Below are positions 16,156 through 25,500 of a DNA stretch of 64,000 nucleotides, piece after piece. Position numbers and translations under genes: made by a program. The stretch spans positions 1-64,000 of the forward strand of contig JAGBAJ010000051.1 of assembly GCA_017939755.1 (NCBI GenBank), given 5' to 3'. Below the pieces are notes generated by a model that worked only from the letters and a program-made list of their open reading frames with translations, had not been told where the DNA came from and searched no databases. The DNA comes from Clostridia bacterium (GTDB lineage Bacteria; Bacillota; Clostridia; TANB77; CAG-508). The stretch's first letter is position 1. The number at the start of each line of letters is the position of its first letter.

Positions 16156-17364
16156 ATGAAAATTAAACTTGGAGTTTTTTTCGGAGGAAAAAGTGTTGAA
16201 CATGAAGTTTCAATAATAACAGCAATTCAGGCAATTGAAAATATGGATAAAGAAAAGTATGATATTATACCAATTTACATTACAAAGGATAACAAAATGT
16301 ATTGTGGGGAGCAAATTGGAGATATAAAGTGCTATAAAAATATTGATGAATTATTATCTTCAAGTACACAAGTTACTTTAGCTCAAAAAGATAATAAGGT
16401 ATGTTTAATTAGATGCGATAAAAAAATGTTTGAGAATATAGTATACGACTATATTGATATTGCTTTCCCAATCGTTCATGGAACAAATGTTGAAGACGGA
16501 ACATTGCAAGGTTTCTTAAAGATGTTCAACCTTCCATATGTTGGATGTGACGTTACATCATCTGCTGTAGGAATGGATAAATATATTTTCAAATGCTTAT
16601 TAAAGGATAATGACATTCCAATTATTAATTGCAAATGCTATACTGCGGATCAATATAATGCTGACTTAAATGGTATTATAAAATCAATAGAGGAATCAAT
16701 AAATTATCCTGTAATTGTTAAACCAGTTAATCTTGGATCAAGTGTTGGAATTAAAATTGCAAAGGATAGAGCAGCTTTGGAGGACGCCATTGCTAATGCA
16801 TTTACATATGCAAAAAAAGTATTAGTTGAAAGAGCAGTTATGAATTTAAAAGAAGTAAATTGCTCAGTTGTAGGTGACTATGAGGAATGCGAAGCATCAG
16901 AATGCGAAGAGCCAGTTAAAACAGATGAAATTTTGAGCTTTAATGATAAATACATTTCTGGTGGAAAGAAAATGGGAGTTAAGAGTGACAACGAAAAATC
17001 AATGAATGCAGGAGTATTAAAATTACCAGCAGAAATTAGTCCAGAAATGAGAGCAAAAATCCAAGATTTAAGTAAGAGAACATTTAAAGTTTTGGGCTGT
17101 ACAGGTGTTGTAAGAATCGACTTTATAATAGATCAAGATACAAATGATGTATTTGTTAATGAGATAAACACAATTCCAGGCTCATTATCATTCCACTTAT
17201 GGAAAGCAACTGGAGTAAAATATAGCAATCACCTAGACAAAATGATTAACTTAGCATTAAAGAGAAATCGTGAGGAGCAAAACATGACATTCTCATTTGA
17301 TAGTAATATTTTAGCGGGTTATGAAAATGGATTTGGAGGAACAAAAGGAAAACTAGGGAAATAG
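16156..17364 (+). CDS. ddl: D-alanine--D-alanine ligase
   Basis: This ATP-grasp ligase of about 402 residues joins two D-Ala for peptidoglycan precursors. The N-terminal domain has FGGKSVEHEVS (ATP/substrate side), the centre has PFPIVHG-like FPIVHGTNVEDGTLQGF, and the C-terminal part has NEINTIPGS, the metal-binding motif of the family. The protein is about 40 residues longer than common Ddl. The extra length is an acidic, Cys-rich insertion (EECEASECEEP) near residue 240 and a C-terminal tail. GAGGATAG lies before the ATG. It is the third gene of the hydrolase-murF-ddl operon and its product feeds MurF. Confidence 0.93.
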   Translation: MKIKLGVFFGGKSVEHEVSIITAIQAIENMDKEKYDIIPIYITKDNKMYCGEQIGDIKCYKNIDELLSSSTQVTLAQKDNKVCLIRCDKKMFENIVYDYIDIAFPIVHGTNVEDGTLQGFLKMFNLPYVGCDVTSSAVGMDKYIFKCLLKDNDIPIINCKCYTADQYNADLNGIIKSIEESINYPVIVKPVNLGSSVGIKIAKDRAALEDAIANAFTYAKKVLVERAVMNLKEVNCSVVGDYEECEASECEEPVKTDEILSFNDKYISGGKKMGVKSDNEKSMNAGVLKLPAEISPEMRAKIQDLSKRTFKVLGCTGVVRIDFIIDQDTNDVFVNEINTIPGSLSFHLWKATGVKYSNHLDKMINLALKRNREEQNMTFSFDSNILAGYENGFGGTKGKLGK

Positions 17365-17436
17365 CCTTAACAAAATTGGGGGGGCATGGCAAAAATTATT
17401 GTTAAATAGATACTAAATTAAAACTAATTAAAGTGC

Positions 17437-17476
17437 GGAGAAAAGTGGTTAGAAATAGCTAATTTTCTCCTTTTTT
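17437..17476 (+). terminator. Terminator of the murF-ddl operon
   Basis: GGAGAAAA pairs with TTTTCTCC, with an additional TTAG/CTAA inner stem, followed by six T. Confidence 0.8.
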
Positions 17477-17485
17477 ATACAACAT

Positions 17486-17514
17486 TTTACAAATAATGGA
17501 AAAAGTTATATAAT
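17486..17514 (+). promoter_or_regulatory. Sigma-A promoter of the DUF5684-like gene
   Basis: TTTACA (17486-17491) and TATAAT (17509-17514) are separated by 17 bases. The start codon lies 32 bases downstream. Confidence 0.65.
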
Positions 17515-17545
17515 ATATATATGAAATAAAAAGGGGGGATAAAAC

Positions 17546-18253
17546 ATGGCAAGTACGTTTATAACATTTATAGTTATTATAATGATTTTTTCATATGGAA
17601 TTACATATGTGATTAATTCACTAGGAATTATGGGATGCATAAAAAAAGCTGGGGAGGATTCTTTTAAAGCTTGGATACCGATATATAATGAGTATCTATT
17701 GTATAGAATTTCCGGAATGAAGGGGGCACTGATAGCAATTAACATTGCTTTATATATTTCTGTAGTAATTTTTATTGGAGTATATGTGGGGGCAATTAAT
17801 AAAGCAATGAATTACACGGAAGAAAGCATAAGAAATATAACGTCTTCTAGTATTTCAAGTACTTCAAGTACAAAAAGAACTAGTAGAAATACAATTTATT
17901 CTGCAAATAATACATATTCTACAAATAATACATATAAAAATAGATACACCACTGATGATATAGTTAAAAATATTGAAGTAGACGAATCTGATTATGATGA
18001 AGTAGATGAGTTCGATGTTATTTCAAAATACATGGCAGCATTTATGATTTTATATTGTATATTAATGGCACTATCTGCAGCATTATTTGTTATAAGAATA
18101 TTGTTAGCTATTAATCTTGCAAAAGTTTTCGACTTAGGTGGCGGATATATCGCAGGATTAATTCTAGTTCCACAAATTTTCTTATTAATAGTTGCTTTTG
18201 GAAAATGCAAATATGTTGGAAAATATAAAACAGCAGAAGATACAAGTTTATAA
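17546..18253 (+). CDS. Membrane protein, DUF5684-like
   Basis: This membrane protein of about 235 residues has a GGGGGGATAAAAC ribosome binding site. The first helix is followed by KKAGEDSFKAWIPIYNEYLL, which resembles the conserved signature of small DUF5684-type membrane proteins (KAG...W.A.IPIYN). A second helix follows, then a long Ser/Thr/Asn-rich and acidic loop of about 80 residues (SSSISSTSSTKRTSRN...), then two C-terminal helices. The low-complexity loop is unusual compared with the compact family core. Function is unknown. It has its own promoter and probably forms a single-gene unit, as a hairpin follows at 18294. Confidence 0.65.
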   Translation: MASTFITFIVIIMIFSYGITYVINSLGIMGCIKKAGEDSFKAWIPIYNEYLLYRISGMKGALIAINIALYISVVIFIGVYVGAINKAMNYTEESIRNITSSSISSTSSTKRTSRNTIYSANNTYSTNNTYKNRYTTDDIVKNIEVDESDYDEVDEFDVISKYMAAFMILYCILMALSAALFVIRILLAINLAKVFDLGGGYIAGLILVPQIFLLIVAFGKCKYVGKYKTAEDTSL

Positions 18254-18293
18254 ATTGCATACAAGCGAAAAAAATAATTGGAATGGTTAATTG

Positions 18294-18339
18294 GGGACAG
18301 AGCAAAAATGACTGAAAATATAGTCAAAAGCTCGGTCCC
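18294..18339 (+). terminator. Imperfect hairpin, possible weak terminator
   Basis: GGGAC/GTCCC, GAGC/GCTC and TGACT/TAGTCA-like segments stack into one long interrupted stem. The T tract afterwards is only TTT, so termination is uncertain. Confidence 0.4.
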
Positions 18340-18349
18340 TTTCAGCTAC

Positions 18350-18378
18350 TTGAAAAAAAATGATATTTTTAGTATAAT
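18350..18378 (+). promoter_or_regulatory. Sigma-A promoter of the nucleotidyltransferase gene
   Basis: TTGAAA (18350-18355) and TATAAT (18373-18378) are separated by 17 bases, 36 bases before the GTG start. Confidence 0.75.
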
Positions 18379-18414
18379 ATATGCAAATTTTTCATATGTT
18401 CTTTGGAGGTTAAG

Positions 18415-18885
18415 GTGAATAAGGTAGGATTTACTATAGGAAAATTTGCTCCCTTACATAAGGGTCATCAATATTTAATAGAAACAGCACAAAAAGAAAT
18501 GGATGAAGTATATGTAATTGTATACGAAACAGATTTAATAGACATTCCTGTGGAGAAGAGAGCAGAATGGATTAATAAGTTGTATCCAGATGTTAATGTA
18601 ATTATTGCGAGAAATCCACCTAAACAATATGGTATGGATGAGAAAAGTATTAAAATTCAAACTGATTATTTAAAAAATATTATGAAAGACATAAAAGGAA
18701 CACATTTTTTTTCTAGTGAAGAATACGGAAAATATGTTGCTAGAGACTTAAAGGTTGAAAATAGAATTGTTGACTATAAAAGAGAAAAGGTACCAATTAG
18801 TGCAACCAAGGTTAGAGCTGATTTAAAGTTATATGCAAATTTTGTTGATGAGATAGTTTATAGAGATATAAAAAATATTTCATAA
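18415..18885 (+). CDS. NadR-like adenylyltransferase-family protein
   Basis: This protein of about 156 residues shows the nucleotidyltransferase signature GKFAPLHKGHQYLI (HxGH) and a C-terminal ISATKVRADL, the ISxTxxR motif that binds ATP. This pattern fits the NMN adenylyltransferase domain of NadR, which converts NMN and ATP to NAD. The kinase half of full NadR is missing, so it may act as a stand-alone transferase, and the substrate is not certain. GTG 18415 is chosen as start: TTTGGAGG sits just upstream, and the in-frame TTG at 18403 would overlap that site. It has a strong promoter of its own. Confidence 0.78.
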   Translation: MNKVGFTIGKFAPLHKGHQYLIETAQKEMDEVYVIVYETDLIDIPVEKRAEWINKLYPDVNVIIARNPPKQYGMDEKSIKIQTDYLKNIMKDIKGTHFFSSEEYGKYVARDLKVENRIVDYKREKVPISATKVRADLKLYANFVDEIVYRDIKNIS

Positions 18886-18948
18886 TAGTTATACACAATA
18901 GGTAATTGAATTGTGAATAGTTGATTATAATTTACAAAATATAATTAC

Positions 18949-18977
18949 TTGTCTTATGTAGAAATTTGTAGTAAAAT
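18949..18977 (+). promoter_or_regulatory. Sigma-A promoter of the M23 peptidase gene
   Basis: TTGTCT (18949-18954) and TAAAAT (18972-18977) are separated by 17 bases, 23 bases before the GTG start. Confidence 0.5.
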
Positions 18978-19000
18978 GATGGTACTTGTAGAAAGAAGGT

Positions 19001-20005
19001 GTGAGTAATATTAGTATAGTAAAGAAGACAATTGTAAATATAAGACATTCACTAAGATTTTTTATATGTGTAAGTATAGCTGTATTTATAATTGCAGCGA
19101 TATTGATTGTATTTTATAAAAAAGCATACATTGTTAAATACAATGGAGAGATAATAGGATATTGTAGCAGCAAATCAAAACTACAAGAGCGTATTAACAA
19201 GTATATTGAAAATGGAAATTCTGATAATGAGAATCTTGCATATGTCGATATTGAGATATTACCCACATATAATCTAACGTTTTTAAAGAGAAGCATTGAG
19301 ACAAATGACGAGGAAATATATAATGCGGTAATATCATCGGGTATAACGTACTATAAATATTTTGCAATTCAGCTTAATGAGGAAGATAAGTATTATGTAT
19401 CAAAATATACAGATGCTGAAAATATCGTTCAAAAACTTAAAGATAAAGAAAGTAACAATATGGATAAAATTAAAATTGTAGAAAGATACGATACAAATCT
19501 TGCAAGTTTTACTGCGATTGATGATTGTGTTTCTGGTTTATATGAGGAAAAGCCAAAGCCAAAGTCAAAGCCTAAATATACCCCATCAAAAAGTAATGCT
19601 ACATCGCAATATATTCCGAATTTAGGTATCGATATGATAGAGCCTGTACAGGGCATTATATCATCTAGGTTTGGAATTCGTAGAAGGGATAACCATAAAG
19701 GATTGGATATAGCAAATTCAACTGGAACTACGATTCATGCTGCAGCGTCAGGAACTGTTACATATGCCAAATATAATAGTGGTGGATACGGGCATCTTGT
19801 TATAATTTCACACGGAAACGGAATTCAAACATACTATGGGCATAATAGTAAATTATATGTTACTCCAGGGCAATATGTTTCTAAAGGAGATCCGATTGCC
19901 GCAATGGGCTCTACGGGTATTTCAACTGGACCGCATTGCCATTTTGAAATAAGAGTTAATGGAACAGCACAAAACCCACAAAATTATGTATTTAGGGGAA
20001 GATAA
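19001..20005 (+). CDS. Membrane-anchored M23 family metallopeptidase
   Basis: This protein of about 334 residues has one N-terminal transmembrane segment (about 20-40). An extracellular region with a Lys-Pro-rich linker (KPKPKSKPKYTPSK) follows, then a C-terminal LytM/M23 domain. Zinc ligands are visible in HKGLDIA (HxxxD, about 231) and GPHCHFEI (HxH). M23 enzymes cut peptide cross-links in peptidoglycan; the intact motif suggests activity. The linker suits a domain reaching the wall. The start is probably GTG 19001 although AGAAGG ends only two bases before it. The next downstream alternative would be a non-standard codon. A strong convergent terminator follows. Confidence 0.87.
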   Translation: MSNISIVKKTIVNIRHSLRFFICVSIAVFIIAAILIVFYKKAYIVKYNGEIIGYCSSKSKLQERINKYIENGNSDNENLAYVDIEILPTYNLTFLKRSIETNDEEIYNAVISSGITYYKYFAIQLNEEDKYYVSKYTDAENIVQKLKDKESNNMDKIKIVERYDTNLASFTAIDDCVSGLYEEKPKPKSKPKYTPSKSNATSQYIPNLGIDMIEPVQGIISSRFGIRRRDNHKGLDIANSTGTTIHAAASGTVTYAKYNSGGYGHLVIISHGNGIQTYYGHNSKLYVTPGQYVSKGDPIAAMGSTGISTGPHCHFEIRVNGTAQNPQNYVFRGR

Positions 20006-20016
20006 AAGAAGGTTTA

Positions 20017-20065
20017 AAGGACACTGCAAAGAAACATCATAAGATTGTTTTTTTGCAGTGTCCTT
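20017..20065. terminator. Bidirectional terminator between M23 and mecA-like genes
   Basis: AAGGACACTGCAAA (20017-20030) is the exact reverse complement of TTTGCAGTGTCCTT (20052-20065). It serves the converging genes on both strands. Confidence 0.8.
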
Positions 20066-20079
20066 AAAAACTCTTTTGG

Positions 20080-20709
20080 TTAGTTAAAATGCTTTTGGCA
20101 TATTTTTAGAGCATTATTTTTTATTACAATAGTACCGCGTTCATGTAGTTTATAGGTAAATAAATCAGAATTATGTACATAACAGCCAAATTCTGTAATT
20201 AATGTATAGAATTTCTTTATATTTGGATGATCTATATTTAGCTTCGAAAAGTGTAAGTAGTATTTTCCTTTATATGTATATAATATTGCTGATTTTGAAA
20301 TATTGTTAAAGTTCTTATCTTTTGAGACATATGACGAGAACATACAGAAGTCATCAAAATTTTGGAATGAATACACTAAATTTTCAGAGTTTATTGCAGC
20401 AGATTTTCTACGAGCTAAAACCTTTCTAGGCTTTAAATTAGTAGTTGTATCTGAATCTTCTTTTTTACCAAAGCGTGTAATATTTATTATAAAATCTCCA
20501 TCAGCTAAAGCAAGAGCTTCAATTTTAATCTTATAATCTTTGGTGACAAATCCAACTTTCTCTTCAGCCTCTTCAAGCATATTTAAAAATAAATCTTGGG
20601 CTTCATCGGAGTTAGATAGAAATGAATCAAAATCTATATTTTTCTCTATTAAATCTTGATTACTTAAAGTAATTCGTATTTTATTTTCGTTTAGTTTTTC
20701 AAATTTCAT
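20080..20709 (-). CDS. mecA: MecA-like adaptor protein
   Basis: This protein of about 209 residues has the MecA family layout. The N-terminal domain starts MKFEKLNENKIRITLSNQDL and recognises substrates. A basic/acidic linker (KKEDSDTTTNLKPRKVLARRK) follows, then a C-terminal alpha/beta domain (VYSFQNFDDFCMFSSYV) that in the family binds ClpC. MecA delivers proteins such as ComK to ClpCP; no competence genes are visible here, so the target is unknown. Start at 20709 is supported by TGGAGGCGCCT just upstream; an in-frame ATG at 20721 precedes that site. It converges on the M23 gene. Confidence 0.85.
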   Translation of the reverse strand: MKFEKLNENKIRITLSNQDLIEKNIDFDSFLSNSDEAQDLFLNMLEEAEEKVGFVTKDYKIKIEALALADGDFIINITRFGKKEDSDTTTNLKPRKVLARRKSAAINSENLVYSFQNFDDFCMFSSYVSKDKNFNNISKSAILYTYKGKYYLHFSKLNIDHPNIKKFYTLITEFGCYVHNSDLFTYKLHERGTIVIKNNALKICQKHFN

Positions 20710-20871
20710 AGGCGCCTCCAATATCTTTTAAATATATTATACAATTTAAATGCGTAAAAATAAACGAGTAATTTTTGGTAATTAGTATAATATATTAGCT
20801 AATTGCCTAAAATGTACTATGTAATATAACATATATTTTTTCAAAAATAAAGACAAAATAGAAATTTTATA

Positions 20872-20900
20872 TTGACATTATATAATATGTGGACTATAAT
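20872..20900 (+). promoter_or_regulatory. Sigma-A promoter of tRNA-Lys
   Basis: A consensus TTGACA (20872-20877) and TATAAT (20895-20900) are separated by exactly 17 bases. They lie 38 bases before tRNA-Lys, the same layout as for tRNA-Leu. Confidence 0.88.
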
Positions 20901-20938
20901 AATAAAAGTTTCTAAAGGAAACTGCATTAGTATTATAT

Positions 20939-21014
20939 GGGTGATTAGCTCAGTTGGTAGAGCAGCTGACTCTTAATCAGAAGGTCCGGGGTTCGAACCC
21001 CCGATTGCCCACCA
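20939..21014 (+). tRNA. tRNA-Lys (anticodon CTT)
   Basis: Acceptor GGGTGAT pairs with ATTGCCC (two G-T pairs), followed by discriminator A and encoded CCA. The anticodon loop CTCTTAA gives CTT. The D arm (AGCTCAGTTGGTAGAGC) and T arm (CCGGGGTTCGAACCCCCG) are standard. Its last bases are repeated 182 bases downstream. Confidence 0.96.
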
Positions 21015-21202
21015 GAGAAAAAGAATAGCAAAAGCTATTCTTTTTTTTGATAAACGAAAACAAGGGGGTTCGAAAAGGAAGATGCCAAGTTTAGAGCTGG
21101 GCAGGGGCCAGCCTAAACGCAGGTAAAGATAGTCCTGTTGGACTATCTTTCTGACGCGCCCGTAGGGAGAACCATGGGGGCCCCGATTGCCCAACAGAGA
21201 AA
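20999..21202. repeat. Direct repeat of the tRNA-Lys 3' end flanking a structured GC-rich segment
   Basis: The 22 bases at 20999-21020 (CCCCGATTGCCCACCAGAG...) recur at 21181-21202 with one change (ACCA to AACA). Between them lie the tRNA terminator and about 120 bases that are clearly richer in G+C than the surroundings. These form two hairpins: GTTTAG-A-GCTGG/CCAGC-CTAAAC (about 21088-21117) and AAAGATAGTC/GACTATCTTT (about 21125-21150). The layout resembles an attL/attR pair at a tRNA gene, but no integrase is present. Confidence 0.75.
21021..21048 (+). terminator. Terminator of tRNA-Lys
   Basis: AAGAATAGC pairs with GCTATTCTT over AAAA and is followed by a run of eight T, six bases after the encoded CCA. 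Confidence 0.9.
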
Positions 21203-21204
21203 TT

Positions 21205-21232
21205 CCGGCTCTTATGAGTTGGTCTTTTTTTA
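21205..21232 (+). terminator. Second terminator behind the tRNA-tail copy
   Basis: CCGGCTC pairs with GAGTTGG (two G-T pairs) over TTAT, followed by TCTTTTTTT. It may be the original tRNA-Lys terminator, displaced by the inserted segment. Confidence 0.6.
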
Positions 21233-21524
21233 TATTAAAGGAATATTTTTTCGAATATAATTAAAAAATAATTATTAATAGAGAACCAGGTTTGCGTAAG
21301 GCTTATTGGATTATATGTAATTTTTTTGTGAAAAATTACAACAATAAAAGCATGGATTTACTATATTTTAATAGAAATTTAATACAAATGTAATAAAAGA
21401 GAAAAATGCTTCGAAAATTGTATTTGCGTAAGGAGATAAAGAATTTTGTCACAATGAGAAGTTTGACAGAAATTCATTATAAATACAATATATATATAAT
21501 ACAATGTTTTGAAAGGATAAAGCT
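21233..21524. promoter_or_regulatory. Upstream region of the pilus locus with an 11-base direct repeat
   Basis: TTTGCGTAAGG occurs at 21291-21301 and again at 21423-21433, 132 bases apart, in the gene-free stretch before the pilus genes. A TTGACA at 21463-21468 with TACAAT at 21484-21489 (15-base spacer) is a possible promoter, with non-ideal spacing. Confidence 0.4.
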
Positions 21525-21803
21525 ATGGGAAAAAATAGTCTAAGAAAACTTAGCCGTGAAGAGCTTTTAAATATGCTAATTGAATTAACTGAGGAAAATA
21601 AGTTACTAAAACAAAAACTACACAATGCAGAAAATGAATTAAATGATAGAGTTATTAAGATTAAAAATGCAGGTTCTATTGCTCAAGCAGCATTAGAGCT
21701 TAATGGAATATTTGAAGCAGCGCAAAAAGCAGCAGATCAGTATTTGGAGAGTATAAAAGTTACAGATTCTCAAGCAAAAGAACAAAAGCAGAAAAAAAGC
21801 TGA
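21525..21803 (+). CDS. Small coiled-coil protein of the pilus locus
   Basis: This is a 92-residue cytoplasmic protein with no signal peptide. Residues about 8-50 form a likely coiled coil (LSREELLNMLIELTEENKLL). A conserved-looking core IKNAGSIAQAALELNGIFEAAQKAADQYLESI follows, then a Lys/Gln-rich tail. Similar small proteins sit before signal peptidases and sortases in pilus loci of other Clostridia, but I know no proven role. It is the first gene of the pilus locus, with ribosome binding site AAAGGATAAAGCT, and lies 60 bases before the signal peptidase gene. It could be a cytoplasmic regulator or scaffold; no function is assigned. Confidence 0.72.
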   Translation: MGKNSLRKLSREELLNMLIELTEENKLLKQKLHNAENELNDRVIKIKNAGSIAQAALELNGIFEAAQKAADQYLESIKVTDSQAKEQKQKKS

Positions 21804-21863
21804 CAGCACATCCTACAGAATCTATAAATGTAATTGTAACAAAAAAAGCAAAGGAAATGAGTA

Positions 21864-22448
21864 ATGAAAAAAGATAAATTGATTAAAAGGCCAAGTATGG
21901 AGGAGCTTCAAGAGGAACTTAATAGAGTTAAGCACAAAAAAACATATAATTCTGTACTTAGAAGTACAATTTTCACGTTAATTACTATAGCTGCAGTGGC
22001 GGTTTTAGTTGCAACATTATGGATGCCAGTACTTAGAATTTATGGATCATCAATGTCACCTACAACTGAGGATGGAGATATTGTGATATGCGTAAAGAGT
22101 GAAAAAATGAATACAGGTGACATAGTTGCCTTCTATTATAACAATAAAATTCTGGTAAAACGTGTTATTGCAAAATCTGGCGATTGGGTAAATGTTAGTG
22201 AAGATGGAACAGTTTTTGTTAATAATGAAAAGATAGATGAACCATATGTTTCTGAAAAGGCATTGGGAGAGTGTGACATCGAATTTCCATATCAAGTACC
22301 AGAGAAGAGGATTTTTGTTATGGGGGATCATAGAAGTGTCTCTGTTGATTCTAGGAGCACATCAGTAGGTTGCGTTGCTGAGGAACAAATTGTAGGAAAG
22401 ATTGTTTATAGAGTATGGCCATTAAATCACATATCATCAATAAAGTAA
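21864..22448 (+). CDS. lepB: Signal peptidase I
   Basis: This protein of about 194 residues has a basic N-terminus, one transmembrane helix (about 36-54) and the S26 catalytic core. Ser63 lies in GSSMSPT, the general base Lys99 in ILVKRVIAKSGD, and the third family box reads MGDHRSVSVDSR. It cleaves signal peptides of exported proteins. Its place between the coiled-coil gene and the tip adhesin suggests it is dedicated to the pilus precursors, as in other sortase loci (inference). The normal cytoplasmic extension before the helix is slightly long. The ribosome binding site is AAAGGAAATGAGTA. Confidence 0.92.
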   Translation: MKKDKLIKRPSMEELQEELNRVKHKKTYNSVLRSTIFTLITIAAVAVLVATLWMPVLRIYGSSMSPTTEDGDIVICVKSEKMNTGDIVAFYYNNKILVKRVIAKSGDWVNVSEDGTVFVNNEKIDEPYVSEKALGECDIEFPYQVPEKRIFVMGDHRSVSVDSRSTSVGCVAEEQIVGKIVYRVWPLNHISSIK

Positions 22449-22524
22449 GGAGTGCAAATGTTAGCACATACAAAGAAAATAAAAAATATAATCAATAATC
22501 GTTATTTAGGAAAGGAGGATATAT

Positions 22525-25500
22525 ATGAAACTTTCAATAGAAGAAATAGTAAAAAAATATAAAGAAAATGAAACCAAAAAAATTGTAAGATATTCTGCTT
22601 TTATATTAATGGCTTCTATTGTAGTATTTATAACAATATATAGCCTTATTTTTCCAGCGTTAGCATTAACTGGCGATGATAAAGAAAATGTGGGAATATC
22701 AACTTATGTAGCTGAAGAAGATAAAGAGCAATCAACATATGTAGCTGAAGAAAATAAAGAGCAATCAACCTGTGTAGCTGAAGAAGATAAAGAACTATCA
22801 ACTTATGTAGGCGAGAATGAGAATGCAGAAATAATAGACAATGAATCTGAAGAAAAAGATGGAAAAATGTCAGTTAACGAATTCGAAGTAAATAATGAAG
22901 TAATATCAACTAATAATATTGAAAATGCGGGAATATCAGCTCAGGCAAATGAAGTAGTTGGATACCTTCCATCAACAGATTTAAGTGCTTACCAAACTAC
23001 AACTATTGATGGAGCAGAAGTAGTAACTAATTTGGATGGTCAAGAATTAACATTTACAAGTAAATCAGGGGGAAGAATAATAGGAGCTTACTTTACAACA
23101 ATACAAGCTGTTGGTAATCCTAAGTATGGGGTAACACAAAATCGCTGGAATCCAGATCAAGGAAATCTTAATCTTGGTGGGCAAAAATGGTTAATTCAAG
23201 CAGTTGATGCTTCAAGAGGTAAATATACGCTAAAATTTCCAGAGCAAGCTACTGGTGATGATGGAAACAGATATGATTTATATCTTGGTGTAGATAGCTC
23301 AGACCAAAATAAAGTTGGGTTACAATGGGGATCACCATATACATATACCATAGAAAAAGGTGAAAATGGGTTATGCCTAAAAGGGGATAACGGAAAATAT
23401 ATAACAATTTACGGAGATGAAACTATTGGTGATGATCAAAACTCTAATATGGCATATTTTGGGTACGCGTCTGAAAAAAGAGAGCTAAGCGTATCTAATC
23501 CATTGACAACACTAGGTGAAATTTTAGAGCTAGTACAAGAGCAAGATCCAGGTCCTGTAGAGCCAGAGGGAAAAGTAACAGGATACAAGATTGTGGAGGA
23601 TATAAGTGATTATGATATAACGAACCTAAATGGTAAAAAGTTAGTTATAATGAGTGAATCTGGAAAAAGAATATTAGGAGCATACAATTCAACCATACAA
23701 GCTGTGGGTAATCCTCAATATGGAATTAGTCAAAATAGATGGGATCCGAGTGAAGAAGTTCTTAATCTTGCAGGGCAATATTGGACATTAGAGGCTGTTA
23801 ACGCTTCAAATGGAGTGTACAATTTTGTATTTCCAGAGCAATTTAGTGGCAATAAAATTTCTCTTTCTACAGAAGGAGATAGGTTAGGATTAGGATGGAA
23901 TAGTGCGGTGTCTTTTACTATAGAGAAAGATCCAGATGGAAAAGGTATATACTTAAAATCACCTGATGGTCGATATGTATCTATAATGGGAGATGAAGCT
24001 AATGGAAAAGCAAATGATCCTGATATGGCTTATTTTGGACTTGTATCTGAAAAAAATCAAAGTTGTCTTCTAAGAATAGGTGAAGCAGTAATATCAACAC
24101 AAGAAAATCCGGAAAAGCCAACTGAAATTCCAGAGGGATATGAGCCACTAACGACTACAATAACTCCATACAGCTCTGTAATAACATTATTTGATTACAA
24201 GGCAAATGATGGAAATAACTGGAACGAAAATACAGCAAATATAATAGAAAATGGAGCTCAAGGTATAAATAGAGGGCACTATTTACATTTTAGATCTGCA
24301 GAATTATTTGAAGGAATATTAAGAGCAAACCATTGGGTAGGAGAAGTTAATGGTAGAGGTGCACTTTGGGGCATTGTAAAAAATAGACTTGTAAATGGTT
24401 ATCCAGAGCTTTCTGGAGATGCAACATTAGTTGAAGGAAGCGAAGAGAACTTAGCATATTTATTTGATAGAACAGAAAATGCAAATAAAAAAGTTTATCC
24501 GAATGTTAAGAAATTACTTTCTGTAGATAATGAAGGCTATTTTTCTTTTAATAGTGAACAGAATTATGCATATTTTAATGAAGATACAAATGAATTTACG
24601 GTTTATGGTGATTGGGCCGTTAATTATGATGGATACAATGGACAATTCTTTCCATTTAATGATATATACGAGGTTACTAAAGATACTCAAGCTAATAGCG
24701 AAAAGCTAAACCATTATTTTGGTATGACAATTACTAGCCGTTTTTTACAACAGAATAATGGATATACTGATACATCAAAGTCCAAACCTACAACATTTGA
24801 ATTTGGTGGAGATGACGATGTGTGGGTATTTATAGATGATGTATTGGTTGCTGATTTAGGTGGTATTAGAAATTCTGTAGACTTATCTATTGACTTTGTT
24901 AAAGGTGATGTTACAATCTCTGAAGTGTATGGACAAGAAAGTCCAGTTACCATTAAATTTTCAGACTTATTTGCAGAGACAGATGTTGAGCTTGCAACAT
25001 ACAATGGTAATACAACACTAAAAGATGGAACATATCATACTTTGAAATTCTTCTACTTAGAGCGTGGAGGTTACGCATCTAATTTAAAATTAAAATACAA
25101 TTTAACTGAGGTTCCTCCAACAGATATAATGAAAATAAATCAATATGGAGAAAAAGTAGAAGGTGCAAAGTTTGCTGTTTATGCAGCAGATGAAGACTGG
25201 AATTATTTAACAGAGCCAGGAGGAGAAGTCGTTTCCGGAAAAATAATCGGCAACGATATTAATTATGATGCAAATTCTAATATAACGATAAATGAAAAAA
25301 CTTCTAAAGCACTTTATGTGGGTTATACAGATATAGATGGTAGAATGATATTTTATAATGAAGATTATTTACCGCTTACATTAAATGAGATGGAATCTTT
25401 ATACGGAAAGCAATTTATACTAAGAGAAGTTCAATTGCCAGATGGACATAGACCAATTTCTACAGAGATTCATCTATTTATAAAAAATGGTATGCTTCAA

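Noticed and set aside
17379-17386. Run of seven G as a phase-variation tract
   Set aside because: It lies between ddl and its terminator, outside any coding sequence or promoter.
21021-21180. tmRNA or known riboswitch in the GC-rich segment after tRNA-Lys
   Set aside because: No tmRNA ends, no tag frame and no recognised riboswitch core could be found.
20973-21194. 73-residue frame on the minus strand across tRNA-Lys
   Set aside because: It is antisense to the tRNA and its terminator, with no ribosome binding site; the open frame results from the GC-rich tRNA sequence.
22698-22830. Possible CRISPR-like tandem repeats
   Set aside because: The repeats are in frame, encode STYVAEEDKEQ units and have no unique spacers.
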